DNA of 64,000 nucleotides from Feifania hominis (GCF_014384765.1 NZ_JACRSP010000003.1:186001-250000); one strand, 5' to 3'; shown: positions 43,204-51,520, numbered from the stretch's first letter. Program-made: numbers and translations. Notes: generated by a model not told the origin, from the letters alone.

Positions 43204-44061
43204 ATGAAAATCGGTTTTATCGGAACGGGCGTCATGGGCGCCGCCATGGCGCGAAATCTCATGCGCGCCGGCCACACGCTCGCGGTCTACAACCGCACAA
43301 AGAGCAAGGCCCTGCCTCTGGTCGAAGAGGGGGCCGAGCTCTGTGAGACGGTCGCCGCCTGCGCCGCCGGGCGGGATATGGTCATCACCATTGTCGGCAT
43401 GCCGGCCGATGTGGAGCAGGTCTACTTTGCGCCGGACGGCATTCTTGAGAACGCCGACAGGGGCACGCTTCTCGTCGACATGACGACGACCGAGCCGTCG
43501 CTTTCCGTGCGCATCCATGCGGCGGCGGTGAGCCGCGGTCTGCGGGCGATCGACGCGCCGGTCTCGGGCGGCGACGTCGGCGCGCGCGAGGGCACGCTCT
43601 CCATCATGGCGGGCGGCGATGAGGAGGACTTTGAGGCCGCGCAGCCTGTTCTCGCGTGCATGGGCAGCCTCGTGGTCTACGAGGGGCCGGCGGGCAGCGG
43701 CCAGCACACCAAGATGGCGAATCAGATCGCCATTGCCGGCGCCGTCGCGGGCGTCGGTGAAGCGCTGAGCTACGCGCGGCGCATGGGGCTCGATCTCGAG
43801 CGGACGATTCAGACTCTTTCTGCGGGCGCGGCGCGCAGCTTTCAGCTCGAGAGCAACGGCGCGAAGATGGTCTCGGGCGACATGGCGCCCGGCTTCTTCA
43901 TCAAGCACTTTGTCAAGGATATGGGCATCGCCGAGCGGGAGGCGTCTGACGCCGGGCTGTCGCTCGAAGTGCTCGCGCAGGTGCTCGAGATGTACCGCAG
44001 CCTCGAGGCGCGCGGACTCGGCGAGCTCGGCACGCAGGCGATCTGCAAATACTACGAGTGA
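43204..44061 (+). CDS. beta-hydroxyacid dehydrogenase (3-hydroxyisobutyrate/tartronate-semialdehyde reductase family)
   Basis: 285 residues. The Rossmann motif IGFIGTGVMGAAMARNL starts the chain, and the substrate-binding DAPVSGGDVGAREGTLSIMAGG is the family signature. The catalytic lysine lies in GSGQHTKMANQIAIAG. Members reduce succinic semialdehyde, glyoxylate or tartronate semialdehyde or oxidise 3-hydroxyisobutyrate; the substrate here cannot be assigned. GGGAGG precedes the ATG. Confidence 0.92.
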   Translation: MKIGFIGTGVMGAAMARNLMRAGHTLAVYNRTKSKALPLVEEGAELCETVAACAAGRDMVITIVGMPADVEQVYFAPDGILENADRGTLLVDMTTTEPSLSVRIHAAAVSRGLRAIDAPVSGGDVGAREGTLSIMAGGDEEDFEAAQPVLACMGSLVVYEGPAGSGQHTKMANQIAIAGAVAGVGEALSYARRMGLDLERTIQTLSAGAARSFQLESNGAKMVSGDMAPGFFIKHFVKDMGIAEREASDAGLSLEVLAQVLEMYRSLEARGLGELGTQAICKYYE

Positions 44062-44609
44062 CGCGGGGCGTGAAGCTCTGTTACAGGGGGCTCGGCGCGG
44101 ATGAGATTTGCCGCGAGCTGTTTTACGGCTTTGTCAGACGCCAGGTAGTGACCGACTGTTGGCGCCGGGAGGAGGGCCGCTGGGTCATACGGGAGGACGG
44201 CTTTGTCGACGACTGGGCAGAAGAGGACTATCGAGAGCTCATCACCTCACTCAAAAGCACGGCGGCGCGGAGTGGTCTTGTGTACGCCTGCTTCTGTGAC
44301 GGGGCGCTCAAGGGCTTTGTGTCGGTCGAGCCGGAGCGCTTTGGCGCGCGGCGGGAGTATCTGGATTTGACCAATCTCCATGTCAGCGAGGACATGCGCG
44401 GCAGGGGGATTGGCACGGTGCTCTTTCGAGCCGCAAGACAGTGGGCGCGGCGCGAGGGGGCGTCAAAGCTCTATCTCTCGGCACACTCCGCGGTGGAGAC
44501 TCAGGCCTTTTACCGGGCCAGGGGGTGCGTAGAGGCCCGGGAGTACAGCAGAGAGCATGTTGAGCGGGAGCCCTTTGACTGCCAGCTCGAGTGTTCCTGT
44601 GAGCCCTGA
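44058..44609 (+). CDS. GNAT family N-acetyltransferase
   Basis: 183 residues. The acetyl-CoA motif is seen in LTNLHVSEDMRGRGIGTVLFRAA (R/Q-x-x-G-x-G/A type), with the C-terminal YLSAHSAVETQAFYRARGCVEA. The N-terminal part (RRQVVTDCWRREEGRWVI) is less typical. The GTG at 44058 overlaps the dehydrogenase stop by 4 bp; GTG 44070 is an alternative, as neither has a strong Shine-Dalgarno site. Substrate unknown. Confidence 0.82.
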   Translation: MTRGVKLCYRGLGADEICRELFYGFVRRQVVTDCWRREEGRWVIREDGFVDDWAEEDYRELITSLKSTAARSGLVYACFCDGALKGFVSVEPERFGARREYLDLTNLHVSEDMRGRGIGTVLFRAARQWARREGASKLYLSAHSAVETQAFYRARGCVEAREYSREHVEREPFDCQLECSCEP

Positions 44610-44616
44610 CGAAGAA

Positions 44617-44658
44617 ACAGGGGACTGCATTTTCAAAGCAGTCCCCTGTCTTTTGCCG
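44617..44658. terminator. terminator between GNAT gene and spmB
   Basis: ACAGGGGACTGC / GCAGTCCCCTGT, a 12-bp perfect stem with T-rich sequence on the plus side, between convergent genes. Confidence 0.88.
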
Positions 44659-44667
44659 GTTTGTGTC

Positions 44668-45192
44668 TCAGGCTGGGAAGAAGAGCCGCACGAACACACA
44701 CGCGAGCAGAATCACAGACACGTCCGCGACGAGGGCGGCCGCCAGGGTGTGACGGGTGCGCTTGACGCCTGCCGACGCGTAGTAGAGTGTGAACGTGTAG
44801 AATGTGGTCTCGGTCGAGGCGAGCATGACGCAGGCCACCCGCCCGGCAAAGCTGTCGGGTCCGACGCTCGCGAGCAGCGTGTCGAGAAGCGAGATGGAAC
44901 CGCTGCCCGACACCGGGCGCAGGATGGCGAGGGGTACGAGCTCGCTCGGGATGTGCAGCAGGTCCGTCAGCGGGCGGACAGCCGCGCCGATGATCTCGAG
45001 TGCGCCCGAGGCCTCAAAGAGGCTGACCGCCGTGAGCAGCGCGATGAGCGTGGGCAGGATACGGTAGACCACTTTGAGCCCCTCGACCGCCCCCTCGATG
45101 AAGCAGTCGAACACCGCGACACCCCGGACAAGGCCGAAGAGCACCACGCCCGCGATGATGGCGGGCGTGATGACGGCCGACAGGGCAGCCAC
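44668..45192 (-). CDS. spmB: spore maturation protein B
   Basis: 174 residues, an integral membrane protein with the nucleoside-recognition (Gate) domain: LRPVSGSGSISLLDTLLASVGPDS and MLASTETTFYTFTLYYASAGVKRTRH. SpmA and SpmB are needed for dehydration of the spore core and heat resistance. The GTG start overlaps the spmA stop by one base, so the two are translated together. Confidence 0.93.
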   Translation of the reverse strand: MAALSAVITPAIIAGVVLFGLVRGVAVFDCFIEGAVEGLKVVYRILPTLIALLTAVSLFEASGALEIIGAAVRPLTDLLHIPSELVPLAILRPVSGSGSISLLDTLLASVGPDSFAGRVACVMLASTETTFYTFTLYYASAGVKRTRHTLAAALVADVSVILLACVFVRLFFPA

Positions 45193-45782
45193 TACCTGCG
45201 CCGCGCCGGCGAGGCGCTCTCACAGAGAAAGCAGACCGCAAGGCCGATTGCAAGCGAACAGGCCGAGGTCAGCCAGATGGCGGGCAGCAGATCAAAGGGC
45301 GCTGACGACCCGCGCGCAAGGCGCATGGCCGCGATGGTAGTCGGCACCAGCTGGAGCGACGCCGTGTTGATGAGCACAAAGCGAATCATGCTCTTCGAGG
45401 CCACGCCCTTCTCGGGGGAGAGAGCCGAGAGTTCCCGCATGGCGGCGAGCCCCATGGGGGTCGCGGCGTTGCCGAGACCGAAGAGATTGGCCGTCATGTT
45501 CATGGATATGTAGCGCTCGGCGGCGCTCTTTTTTTTGACGTCGCCGAAGAGCAGCCGGATGACCGGGCGCAGGAGTTTTGCAAAGAGCTCGATCAGGCCG
45601 CTGCGCTCGGCGATTTTCATCACGCCGCTCCAAAGGCACATCACCCCGCCGATGGACAGCACGAGCTGCACCGCCCGCGTTCCGCCCGACAGGGCGGCGG
45701 CCGAGAGCTCGGCTGTGCGGCCGGTGAGCACGCCGAAGAGCAGGGCCACAACGATCATGCCGGCCCAGAGATAGTTCAACAT
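45192..45782 (-). CDS. spmA: spore maturation protein A
   Basis: 196 residues, several membrane segments with the Gate domain. MLNYLWAGMIVVALLFGVLTGR starts the family and MNMTANLFGLGNAATPMGLAAM is the conserved core. The frame is open further upstream, but AGAGGA precedes the ATG at 45782. In Bacillus the pair is made in the mother cell under sigma-E; I do not find a convincing sigma-E promoter in the AT-rich upstream region. Confidence 0.94.
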   Translation of the reverse strand: MLNYLWAGMIVVALLFGVLTGRTAELSAAALSGGTRAVQLVLSIGGVMCLWSGVMKIAERSGLIELFAKLLRPVIRLLFGDVKKKSAAERYISMNMTANLFGLGNAATPMGLAAMRELSALSPEKGVASKSMIRFVLINTASLQLVPTTIAAMRLARGSSAPFDLLPAIWLTSACSLAIGLAVCFLCESASPARRR

Positions 45783-45818
45783 GGCGATCCTCTTTTCTTC
45801 TCTTCTGGAATAAAAAGA

Positions 45819-45847
45819 CAAATTGTTTCGAGTCTATGAACAATTTG
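45819..45847. promoter_or_regulatory. inverted repeat in the spmA/abrB divergent region
   Basis: CAAATTGTT (45819-45827) and AACAATTTG (45839-45847) form a perfect 9-bp dyad with an 11-nt spacer, 37 bp before spmA. It may be an operator for one of the divergent genes. Confidence 0.45.
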
Positions 45848-45876
45848 CTAAATCTAGTAGAAATTACCAATATTTA

Positions 45877-45905
45877 TTGACTTAATTTTGTATTAATGTT
45901 ATAGT
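45877..45905 (+). promoter_or_regulatory. promoter of the AbrB-like gene
   Basis: TTGACT (45877-45882), 17-bp AT-rich spacer, TATAGT (45900-45905). Confidence 0.8.
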
Positions 45906-45954
45906 GAAAAAGAAGTAAATTCGACAATTTTTGGTAATGTAAGGAGGATGGAAC

Positions 45955-46194
45955 GTGAAATCAACAGGAATCGTCAGAAGAATTGATGAATTAGGTAGAT
46001 TCGTGTTGCCGATCGAGCTTCGCAGAACGCTTGATCTCACAGAACGGGACGCAGTAGAAATTTATGTCGATGAAGATACGATTATTCTCAAAAAGTACGA
46101 ACCAGCCTGCACCTTTTGCGGAAGTACCAAAGGAATCATCAGCTACAAAGGCAAAAACATCTGCTCCCAGTGCATTGAGGAGCTGAAAAAATAA
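45955..46194 (+). CDS. AbrB family transition-state regulator with C-terminal zinc motif
   Basis: 79 residues. Residues 1-47 are a swapped-hairpin DNA-binding domain close to AbrB (MKSTGIVRRIDELGRFVLPIE, then VEIYVDEDTIILKKYEP). The C-terminal 30 residues hold CTFCGS and ICSQC, two CxxC pairs that probably bind zinc, in place of the usual AbrB multimerisation domain. Homologues are common in clostridia as regulators of growth transition and sporulation. AAGGAGG lies 8 nt before the GTG. Confidence 0.92.
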   Translation: MKSTGIVRRIDELGRFVLPIELRRTLDLTERDAVEIYVDEDTIILKKYEPACTFCGSTKGIISYKGKNICSQCIEELKK

Positions 46195-46205
46195 ACGTCT
46201 CTTCC

Positions 46206-46238
46206 GGGGCCGGCGAAGCAATTCGCCGGCCCTTTTTC
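46206..46238 (+). terminator. terminator after the AbrB-like gene
   Basis: GGGCCGGCGAA / TTCGCCGGCCC with loop GCAA, then five T. Confidence 0.92.
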
Positions 46239-46258
46239 TCTGTCATAAGAACCAAATC

Positions 46259-46341
46259 TGTGAAATATATTTATCTAAAATGACGTTTTTTGAAAGATTA
46301 AAATAAAAATAATTGCAAAATATTTCACATTAGCTTACAAT
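46259..46341 (+). promoter_or_regulatory. promoter and operator region of the PTS operon
   Basis: TTGCAA (46313-46318), 17-bp spacer, TACAAT (46336-46341). Perfect 10-bp arms TGTGAAATAT (46259-46268) and ATATTTCACA (46320-46329) lie 51 nt apart; the second sits in the spacer. DeoR-family repressors often bind such separated sites, so autoregulation by the first gene is likely. Confidence 0.6.
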
Positions 46342-46366
46342 GAATTTGGAAAGAGAGGGAAACCAT

Positions 46367-47143
46367 ATGTCACATCCTGCCATACCGGCCCAGCGCCAGA
46401 AGCAGATTTTGGAATACATCAAAGACACCGGCAGCGGCCAGATTCGCGAGCTTGCCGCCTACACCGGCGTTAGCGAGGCGACCATCCGCCGCGACCTTGA
46501 CGCGCTCGACCGGGCCGGGCTCATCGAACGCAAGCACGGCGGCGCAGTGACGCAGGGGCTGAGCACCTCGTTTGAGCAGATACACAGCGAGAAGATGAAG
46601 CTGATGCTCGATGAGAAGCGCCGCATTGCCCGGCGCGCGGCCCACCGCATCAAAGACGGCGAGAGCGTCTTTCTCGACTCTGGCACGACCTCGTTTTTTG
46701 TGGGCGCCAATCTCAAACACCACCGAAATCTGACCATTGTCACCCACAATCTGCAGATCGCCGCGAACATTGAAATCGACCGGACCTCTTCGGTGATTGT
46801 CACCGGCGGCATCCGCCGCGACGAGTACAGTGTGCTCGCGGGGGCCATTGCGGAGGACTTTGTGCGCGATCTGTCGGTCGACCGGGTGATTCTCGGAGCC
46901 GACGCGGTGGACGCGGCGCTCGGCGTGTACAACAGCAACTTTGTCGAGATCGGCATGAAAAAGTTGCTTGTGCGCTGCGGCCGGCAGACCATTCTCACCT
47001 GCGACAGCAGCAAATTCACCGGGACGGCGCTGGCGAAGATCTGCGACATCGGTGAGATCGACACCATCATCACCGACACCGGTCTCGATGAGGAGAAGCG
47101 CCGGGAGCTGCTCTCATCGGGCGTGGAACTGATTCTCGTATAG
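46367..47143 (+). CDS. DeoR/GlpR family sugar-operon repressor
   Basis: 258 residues. An N-terminal DeoR helix-turn-helix (RQKQILEYIKDTGSGQIRELAAYTGVSEATIRRDLDAL split over 13-50) precedes a sugar-phosphate-sensing domain (FLDSGTTSFFVGANL, VTGGIRRDEYSVLAGAIAED, LGADAVDAALGVYN). The effector should be a phosphorylated sugar produced by the operon. AGAGAGGG stands 8 nt before the ATG. First gene of a six-gene unit to 51472. Confidence 0.94.
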   Translation: MSHPAIPAQRQKQILEYIKDTGSGQIRELAAYTGVSEATIRRDLDALDRAGLIERKHGGAVTQGLSTSFEQIHSEKMKLMLDEKRRIARRAAHRIKDGESVFLDSGTTSFFVGANLKHHRNLTIVTHNLQIAANIEIDRTSSVIVTGGIRRDEYSVLAGAIAEDFVRDLSVDRVILGADAVDAALGVYNSNFVEIGMKKLLVRCGRQTILTCDSSKFTGTALAKICDIGEIDTIITDTGLDEEKRRELLSSGVELILV

Positions 47144-47194
47144 GACAGACTGCAAAGTCAATATACATAACAAGTGACGGAGAGGAGAATTGTC

Positions 47195-47800
47195 ATGCGT
47201 ACACGCGAGGAACTGTACCAGAGCTGCCTGAACACCTTTGCAAACGAGGCCCACGCGGTGGCGGAGCTCGCAAACACGGTCGACCGGGAGAAACTGGTCG
47301 ATCTCGTCGAGATGATCGCCGCCTGCAAGGGGCACATCATCATGACCGGCTGCGGCACTTCGGGCGCGGCGAGCCGGAAAATCTCGCAGGTCTTCAACTG
47401 CGTCGACCGCGCGTCGATGTACCTGAATCCCGCCGACGCTCCCCACGGGGACTACGGCGTCATCCGCCCGGAGGACATTGTCATCATCATCACCAAGTCC
47501 GGCAAGTCCAAGGAGATGATCGACCTGATTCCGGTTGCCAAAATGCGCGGGGCAAAGGTGGTCGCTGTGACCGAGAATCCTGACTCCGCCGTCGCGCGGG
47601 AGAGCGACCTTGCCATCATTCTGAGTACGGGGCTCGAGGCCTGTCCCTACCAGTGCCTGTCGACCACCTCGGTCACGGCGGTCTTTGCGCTGTTTGATGC
47701 GGTATCCATCGGCGTGATGCTGCAAAACGACATCACCACCGAGTACTTCAAACAGGTGCACCCGTCGGGCGGCGTCGGCGAGATGCTGCGCGGCAAATAG
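47195..47800 (+). CDS. SIS domain sugar-phosphate isomerase-like protein
   Basis: 201 residues, one SIS domain of the KpsF/GutQ/HxlB type: IIMTGCGTSGAASRKISQVF, VIIITKSGKSKEMIDLIPVAK and a late HPSGGVGEML. No CBS domains follow, unlike KpsF. It probably isomerises or deglycosylates a phosphorylated sugar imported by the PTS. AGAGGAG 7 nt upstream selects ATG 47195 over the GTG at 47174. Confidence 0.88.
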   Translation: MRTREELYQSCLNTFANEAHAVAELANTVDREKLVDLVEMIAACKGHIIMTGCGTSGAASRKISQVFNCVDRASMYLNPADAPHGDYGVIRPEDIVIIITKSGKSKEMIDLIPVAKMRGAKVVAVTENPDSAVARESDLAIILSTGLEACPYQCLSTTSVTAVFALFDAVSIGVMLQNDITTEYFKQVHPSGGVGEMLRGK

Positions 47801-47814
47801 ATGGGAGGCGCGAC

Positions 47815-48567
47815 GTGAAACTCATTGTCACCGGGAGCTTTGACGAGAGCAGCCGCCATGTGGCCGCGCGCTTTGCCGAGGTGATCCGTGAGAAGCCGGA
47901 CGCTTTGATCGGCTGTGCGACCGGCAGCTCCACCGTCGGCATCTACCGGCATCTGGCGGCACAGTATGAGGCGGGAACACTCGACTTTGCGAAAGTGCGC
48001 ACGGTCAATGTCGATGAGTACATGGGCATCGGGCCGGGCCACGGGCAGTCCTTTGCCCACTTCATGGCAGAGCACTTCTTCACCCGCGTGAATCTCGCGC
48101 CCGAGAACTGCTACCTGGTCGACGGAGCGGGAGACCCCGCCGGGGAGACGGCGCGCTTTCGCGCCTTTCTCGGGGGCAACCGCATGGACATTCTGATGCT
48201 CGGCATCGGCACAAACGGGCATGTCGGCTTCAATGAGCCGGCGCCGGTCTTCACCGCCGGGGCCCATGTGGTCGCTCTCGCCGAGGACACCATCCGCGCG
48301 AACAGCCGCTTCTTTCAGGACGAGAGCGAGGTGCCGCGCCACGCTATGACCATGGGCATCGGCGACATTGCAAAGGCGCGCCGGGTCTGTCTGATTGCCT
48401 CGGGCGCGGCAAAGGCCGACGCCGTGCGCCGGCTCTTTGCGGACGACAACATCGACCCCCGGCTGCCCTGCACCATTTTGAAAGCCTGCCCCGACGCAGA
48501 GGTGGTCATCGACCGCGAACTCGCGCAGGCCGCAGGACTCATCCAAACACAGGAGGAATCAAATTGA
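47815..48567 (+). CDS. glucosamine-6-phosphate deaminase-like protein
   Basis: 250 residues of the NagB/6-phosphogluconolactonase family. LIGCATGSSTVGIYRHL, VNVDEYMGIGPGHGQSF and MLGIGTNGHVGFNEPAPVF carry the NagB catalytic Asp, His and Glu. The reaction would be GlcN6P to fructose-6-phosphate plus ammonia, or that of a related aminosugar phosphate. There is no nagA nearby. GTG start with GGGAGG upstream; the 3' end overlaps the M42 gene by 4 bp. Confidence 0.9.
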   Translation: MKLIVTGSFDESSRHVAARFAEVIREKPDALIGCATGSSTVGIYRHLAAQYEAGTLDFAKVRTVNVDEYMGIGPGHGQSFAHFMAEHFFTRVNLAPENCYLVDGAGDPAGETARFRAFLGGNRMDILMLGIGTNGHVGFNEPAPVFTAGAHVVALAEDTIRANSRFFQDESEVPRHAMTMGIGDIAKARRVCLIASGAAKADAVRRLFADDNIDPRLPCTILKACPDAEVVIDRELAQAAGLIQTQEESN

Positions 48568-49667
48568 AAGACATGAAAACGCTGACCCACGAGCTGTCGG
48601 ATCTCTACGGCATCTGCTCGCGGGAGGATCGTGTGATCGACTATATGAGCGAGCACTTCGCCCCGCTCGGCGGCGAGGTCTCGGTCGATACGCTCGGCAA
48701 TGTCACCTGCGCGTTTTCCTGCGGCAGGGAAAACGCCCGCAGACTGCTGGTTTTTGCCCACACCGATGAGATTGGCTTTGTCGTCACCAAAGTGGAGCAA
48801 AACGGCTTTTTGCGCATTCAGCGCATGGGCGGCGTCAACACGAGCGTACTCGCGGGCATCCGCGTGACCATTCTCGGCGAGAGGGGCGACGTGACGGGGA
48901 ACCTCGGCGTCTGCAGCCACCATGTGATGCCGCCGGAGCTCAAGGGCGTCATTCCCGATGTGTCGAAGCTCTACATCGACATCGGCGCGGCGAGCGCCGA
49001 GGAGGTCTACGAGCGCGGCGTCGACGTAGGCTGCTTTGTGACCTATGAGAAGAACTTCACCGAGCTGTCGGAGCATCTTGTCTCCGGCAAGGCGCTCGAC
49101 GACCGTGCGGGGTGCGCCATTCTGCTGCACTACGCCGAGCGGATCGCCGCGCTCAGACAGGCGGGGCAGCTGCACTGGGACGTCTACGTGGTCGCCTGCG
49201 TCCAGGAGGAGTTCAACGTGCGCGGCATTTTGCCGCGGGTGCGTGAGATCCGTCCCGACGCCTCCATCGGCATCGACATCTGCGTGGCCCACGACACGCC
49301 CGAGCTCGAGGGCAAGGCGCCCATCCGCCTCGGAGGCGGGCCGGCGGTCACCTTTGTCAACTTCCACGGCCGGGGCACGCTCGCGGGCGTTCTGCCCGAC
49401 GAGAAGCTCCAGCGGGCGCTGCTCGACACCTGCCGGCGGGAGAAGATTCCGTTCCAGCGTGAGGTCGTCATCGGGCTGATCACCGAAAACGCCTTCATCG
49501 GCTTTGAGAACGCGGGCGTCGCGGTGGCAAACGTCAGCTACCCCTGCCGCTACAGCCACAGTCCCATTGAGACGGTGGATCTGCGCGACCTCGAGGGGAT
49601 GGTCTCGCTTCTCGCGGGCTTCACCGCGGGGCTCACTGAGCAGACCGCCTTTGGAAAACAGAAATAA
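48564..49667 (+). CDS. M42 family metallopeptidase (FrvX/SgcX-like)
   Basis: 367 residues. The two-metal site is visible as FAHTDEIGFVV (His, Asp), GKALDDRAGCAI (Asp), ACVQEEFNVRG (Glu-Glu), GIDICVAHDTP (Asp) and YSHSPIETVDLRD (His). M42 proteins are tetrahedral aminopeptidases; FrvX and SgcX of E. coli are members found inside PTS operons, where their role is unknown. The TTG start follows AGGAGGA and overlaps the previous stop. Confidence 0.92.
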   Translation: MKDMKTLTHELSDLYGICSREDRVIDYMSEHFAPLGGEVSVDTLGNVTCAFSCGRENARRLLVFAHTDEIGFVVTKVEQNGFLRIQRMGGVNTSVLAGIRVTILGERGDVTGNLGVCSHHVMPPELKGVIPDVSKLYIDIGAASAEEVYERGVDVGCFVTYEKNFTELSEHLVSGKALDDRAGCAILLHYAERIAALRQAGQLHWDVYVVACVQEEFNVRGILPRVREIRPDASIGIDICVAHDTPELEGKAPIRLGGGPAVTFVNFHGRGTLAGVLPDEKLQRALLDTCRREKIPFQREVVIGLITENAFIGFENAGVAVANVSYPCRYSHSPIETVDLRDLEGMVSLLAGFTAGLTEQTAFGKQK

Positions 49668-49701
49668 ATTTTTTTCATTAAACAAGAAAGGAGGAATCGT
49701 C

Positions 49702-49986
49702 TTGAAGACAGTAGTGGTCGCCTGCGGGGTCGGCTTTGCCTCCTCCACCATCATGGGCGAGCGGCTTAAAGGTCTCTTCGAGCAGGAGGGCATGGAGGAT
49801 GAGATCCGTCTGATCCAGTGTACGCTCAACGAGGTGCCGGGGTATCTCGACAGTGCGGATGTGATTCTCACCTCGTCTCCGATGGAGGGCGACTTCCCGA
49901 TTCCGGTGCTCAGCGGCGTGCCGTTCATCTCCGGCATCGGGATGGAGGAGCTCAAGGAGCAGGTGCTCGACATTCTCAGGCAGTAG
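49702..49986 (+). CDS. PTS EIIB component, galactitol (Gat) type
   Basis: 94 residues. The phosphorylation site is Cys8 in MKTVVVACGVGFASST, typical of the GatB/SgcB group. It passes phosphate from EIIA to the sugar bound by EIIC. AAAGGAGG lies 7-8 nt before the TTG. No EIIA gene is present in the operon, so an EIIA must be supplied from elsewhere. Confidence 0.93.
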   Translation: MKTVVVACGVGFASSTIMGERLKGLFEQEGMEDEIRLIQCTLNEVPGYLDSADVILTSSPMEGDFPIPVLSGVPFISGIGMEELKEQVLDILRQ

Positions 49987-50059
49987 GCAGTCACGGAATC
50001 CGGCCGCGGCGGCGGGCGGCCGGAGGCGGGAAGTCCGCCGCAAGGGGAAAGGAGTGACC

Positions 50060-51472
50060 ATGCAGTATATTGTTAACTTCTTTGAGATGATCAAGGGCCT
50101 CGGCTCCAACGTCATGGTGCCGCTGACCATCATGATCATTGCGCTCATCTTCCGGCTCAACTGGGTCAAGGCCATCAAAGCGGGCCTGACCGTCGGCGTC
50201 GGCTTCATCGGCATGAACCTGATTCTCAACATCCTGTGGGATTTCATGATTCCGGTCTCAGACATTCTGCTTGAGAGATTCGGACTCAACCGCCCCTATG
50301 TGGACGCGGGCGGCGGCGCGGCGGGCGTCATCGCATTCGGCACGACCGTCGGCACCATCATCATCCCGTTTATTCTGGTGATCAACATCCTCATGCTCGT
50401 CACCAGAACCACAAAGACCATCAACATTGACATCTGGAACTTCTGGCATCTGGCATTTACCGGTTCGGTCATCACGCTCGTCGCCGAGAAGAGCGGCGCA
50501 AGCCCGACCGAGGCCATTGTCTACGGTCTGATCGGCGCGGCGACCCACTCGATTCTGGCGCTGCTCATCGCAGACCTGACCGCCAAGCGCATCCAGGAGG
50601 AATTTCGGATGCCCGGCGTGTCCATCTCGCAGGGCTTTGCGATCACAACAGTGCCGATTGTGCTGCTGCTCGACAAGCTCTACAACCTGATCAAGCCCCC
50701 CAAAAAGGCGGTCGAGGGGGAGAAAAAGGCCGTCAAACGGCCGTCGGCGGTGGCGTCTCTGTTCGGCGAGCCGATCATCATCGGCGCGCTGCTCGGCATT
50801 GTGCTGGGCGTCGCCGTGGGCTACAGCTTCCAGCAGACGGCGGAGCTCGCCGTTCAGCTCGCGGCGCTGATGCTCCTGCTGCCGCGCATGATCAAGATCA
50901 TTGTCGAGGGTCTGCTGCCCGTGTCCGACGCGGCGCGCGCGTTCATGAGCAAGCGCTACGGCGACCGGGAATTCTACATCGGCCTCGACTCGGCGGTTCT
51001 GCTCGGCCATCCGACCACTCTCATCGCGTCCATCATCCTCATTCCGATCGTGCTGGTGCTCGCGATGGTGCTGCCGTGGAACACCACTCTGCCTGTTGCA
51101 GATCTCGCGGCGACGGCGTTCTTCGTCTCCATGGCGACCCCGATTCACAAGAACAGTCTAGTCAAGACCGTCATCTCCGGCACGGTGATCTTCACCATCG
51201 TGCTGTCCATCTCGAGCTACTTCGGCCCGATGATCACCGAGGTCGCGCGCGCCACCGGCTACGCGTTCCCCGAGGGGGCGACGGGCGTCACCGCCATGTC
51301 GGCGGGCAACTGGTTCGCGTGGGTCATCTCCATGATCATGCGCCTGAAGTGGTTCGGCGCCATCCTCTGCGCCATCATCATCGGCGGTGCGATCTACCTG
51401 ATCAACGTCGTGGCTCTCAAGGTCTACACCCATGGGAAAAAGAAGCCCGCCGAGGAGAAGGCAAACGTCTGA
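50060..51472 (+). CDS. PTS EIIC component, galactitol (Gat) type
   Basis: 470 residues, about ten membrane segments, with the long EIIC-GAT fold of GatC/SgcC. Conserved stretches include NWVKAIKAGLTVGVGFIGMNLI, NIDIWNFWHLAFTGS and GLDSAVLLGHPTTLIAS. It transports the sugar while EIIB phosphorylates it. AAGGAG at 50049-50054 supports ATG 50060. Last gene of the operon, with a terminator behind it. The substrate is not evident; galactitol is only the family name. Confidence 0.93.
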   Translation: MQYIVNFFEMIKGLGSNVMVPLTIMIIALIFRLNWVKAIKAGLTVGVGFIGMNLILNILWDFMIPVSDILLERFGLNRPYVDAGGGAAGVIAFGTTVGTIIIPFILVINILMLVTRTTKTINIDIWNFWHLAFTGSVITLVAEKSGASPTEAIVYGLIGAATHSILALLIADLTAKRIQEEFRMPGVSISQGFAITTVPIVLLLDKLYNLIKPPKKAVEGEKKAVKRPSAVASLFGEPIIIGALLGIVLGVAVGYSFQQTAELAVQLAALMLLLPRMIKIIVEGLLPVSDAARAFMSKRYGDREFYIGLDSAVLLGHPTTLIASIILIPIVLVLAMVLPWNTTLPVADLAATAFFVSMATPIHKNSLVKTVISGTVIFTIVLSISSYFGPMITEVARATGYAFPEGATGVTAMSAGNWFAWVISMIMRLKWFGAILCAIIIGGAIYLINVVALKVYTHGKKKPAEEKANV

Positions 51473-51487
51473 TGTTTCAAAGCGTGC

Positions 51488-51520
51488 AGCGGCCGCCGGG
51501 CATCCGGCGGCCGCTCTTGC
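51488..51520 (+). terminator. terminator of the PTS operon
   Basis: AGCGGCCGCCGG / CCGGCGGCCGCT with loop GCAT, followed by TCTTGCGTT. The T run is poor but the stem is very strong. Confidence 0.72.
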
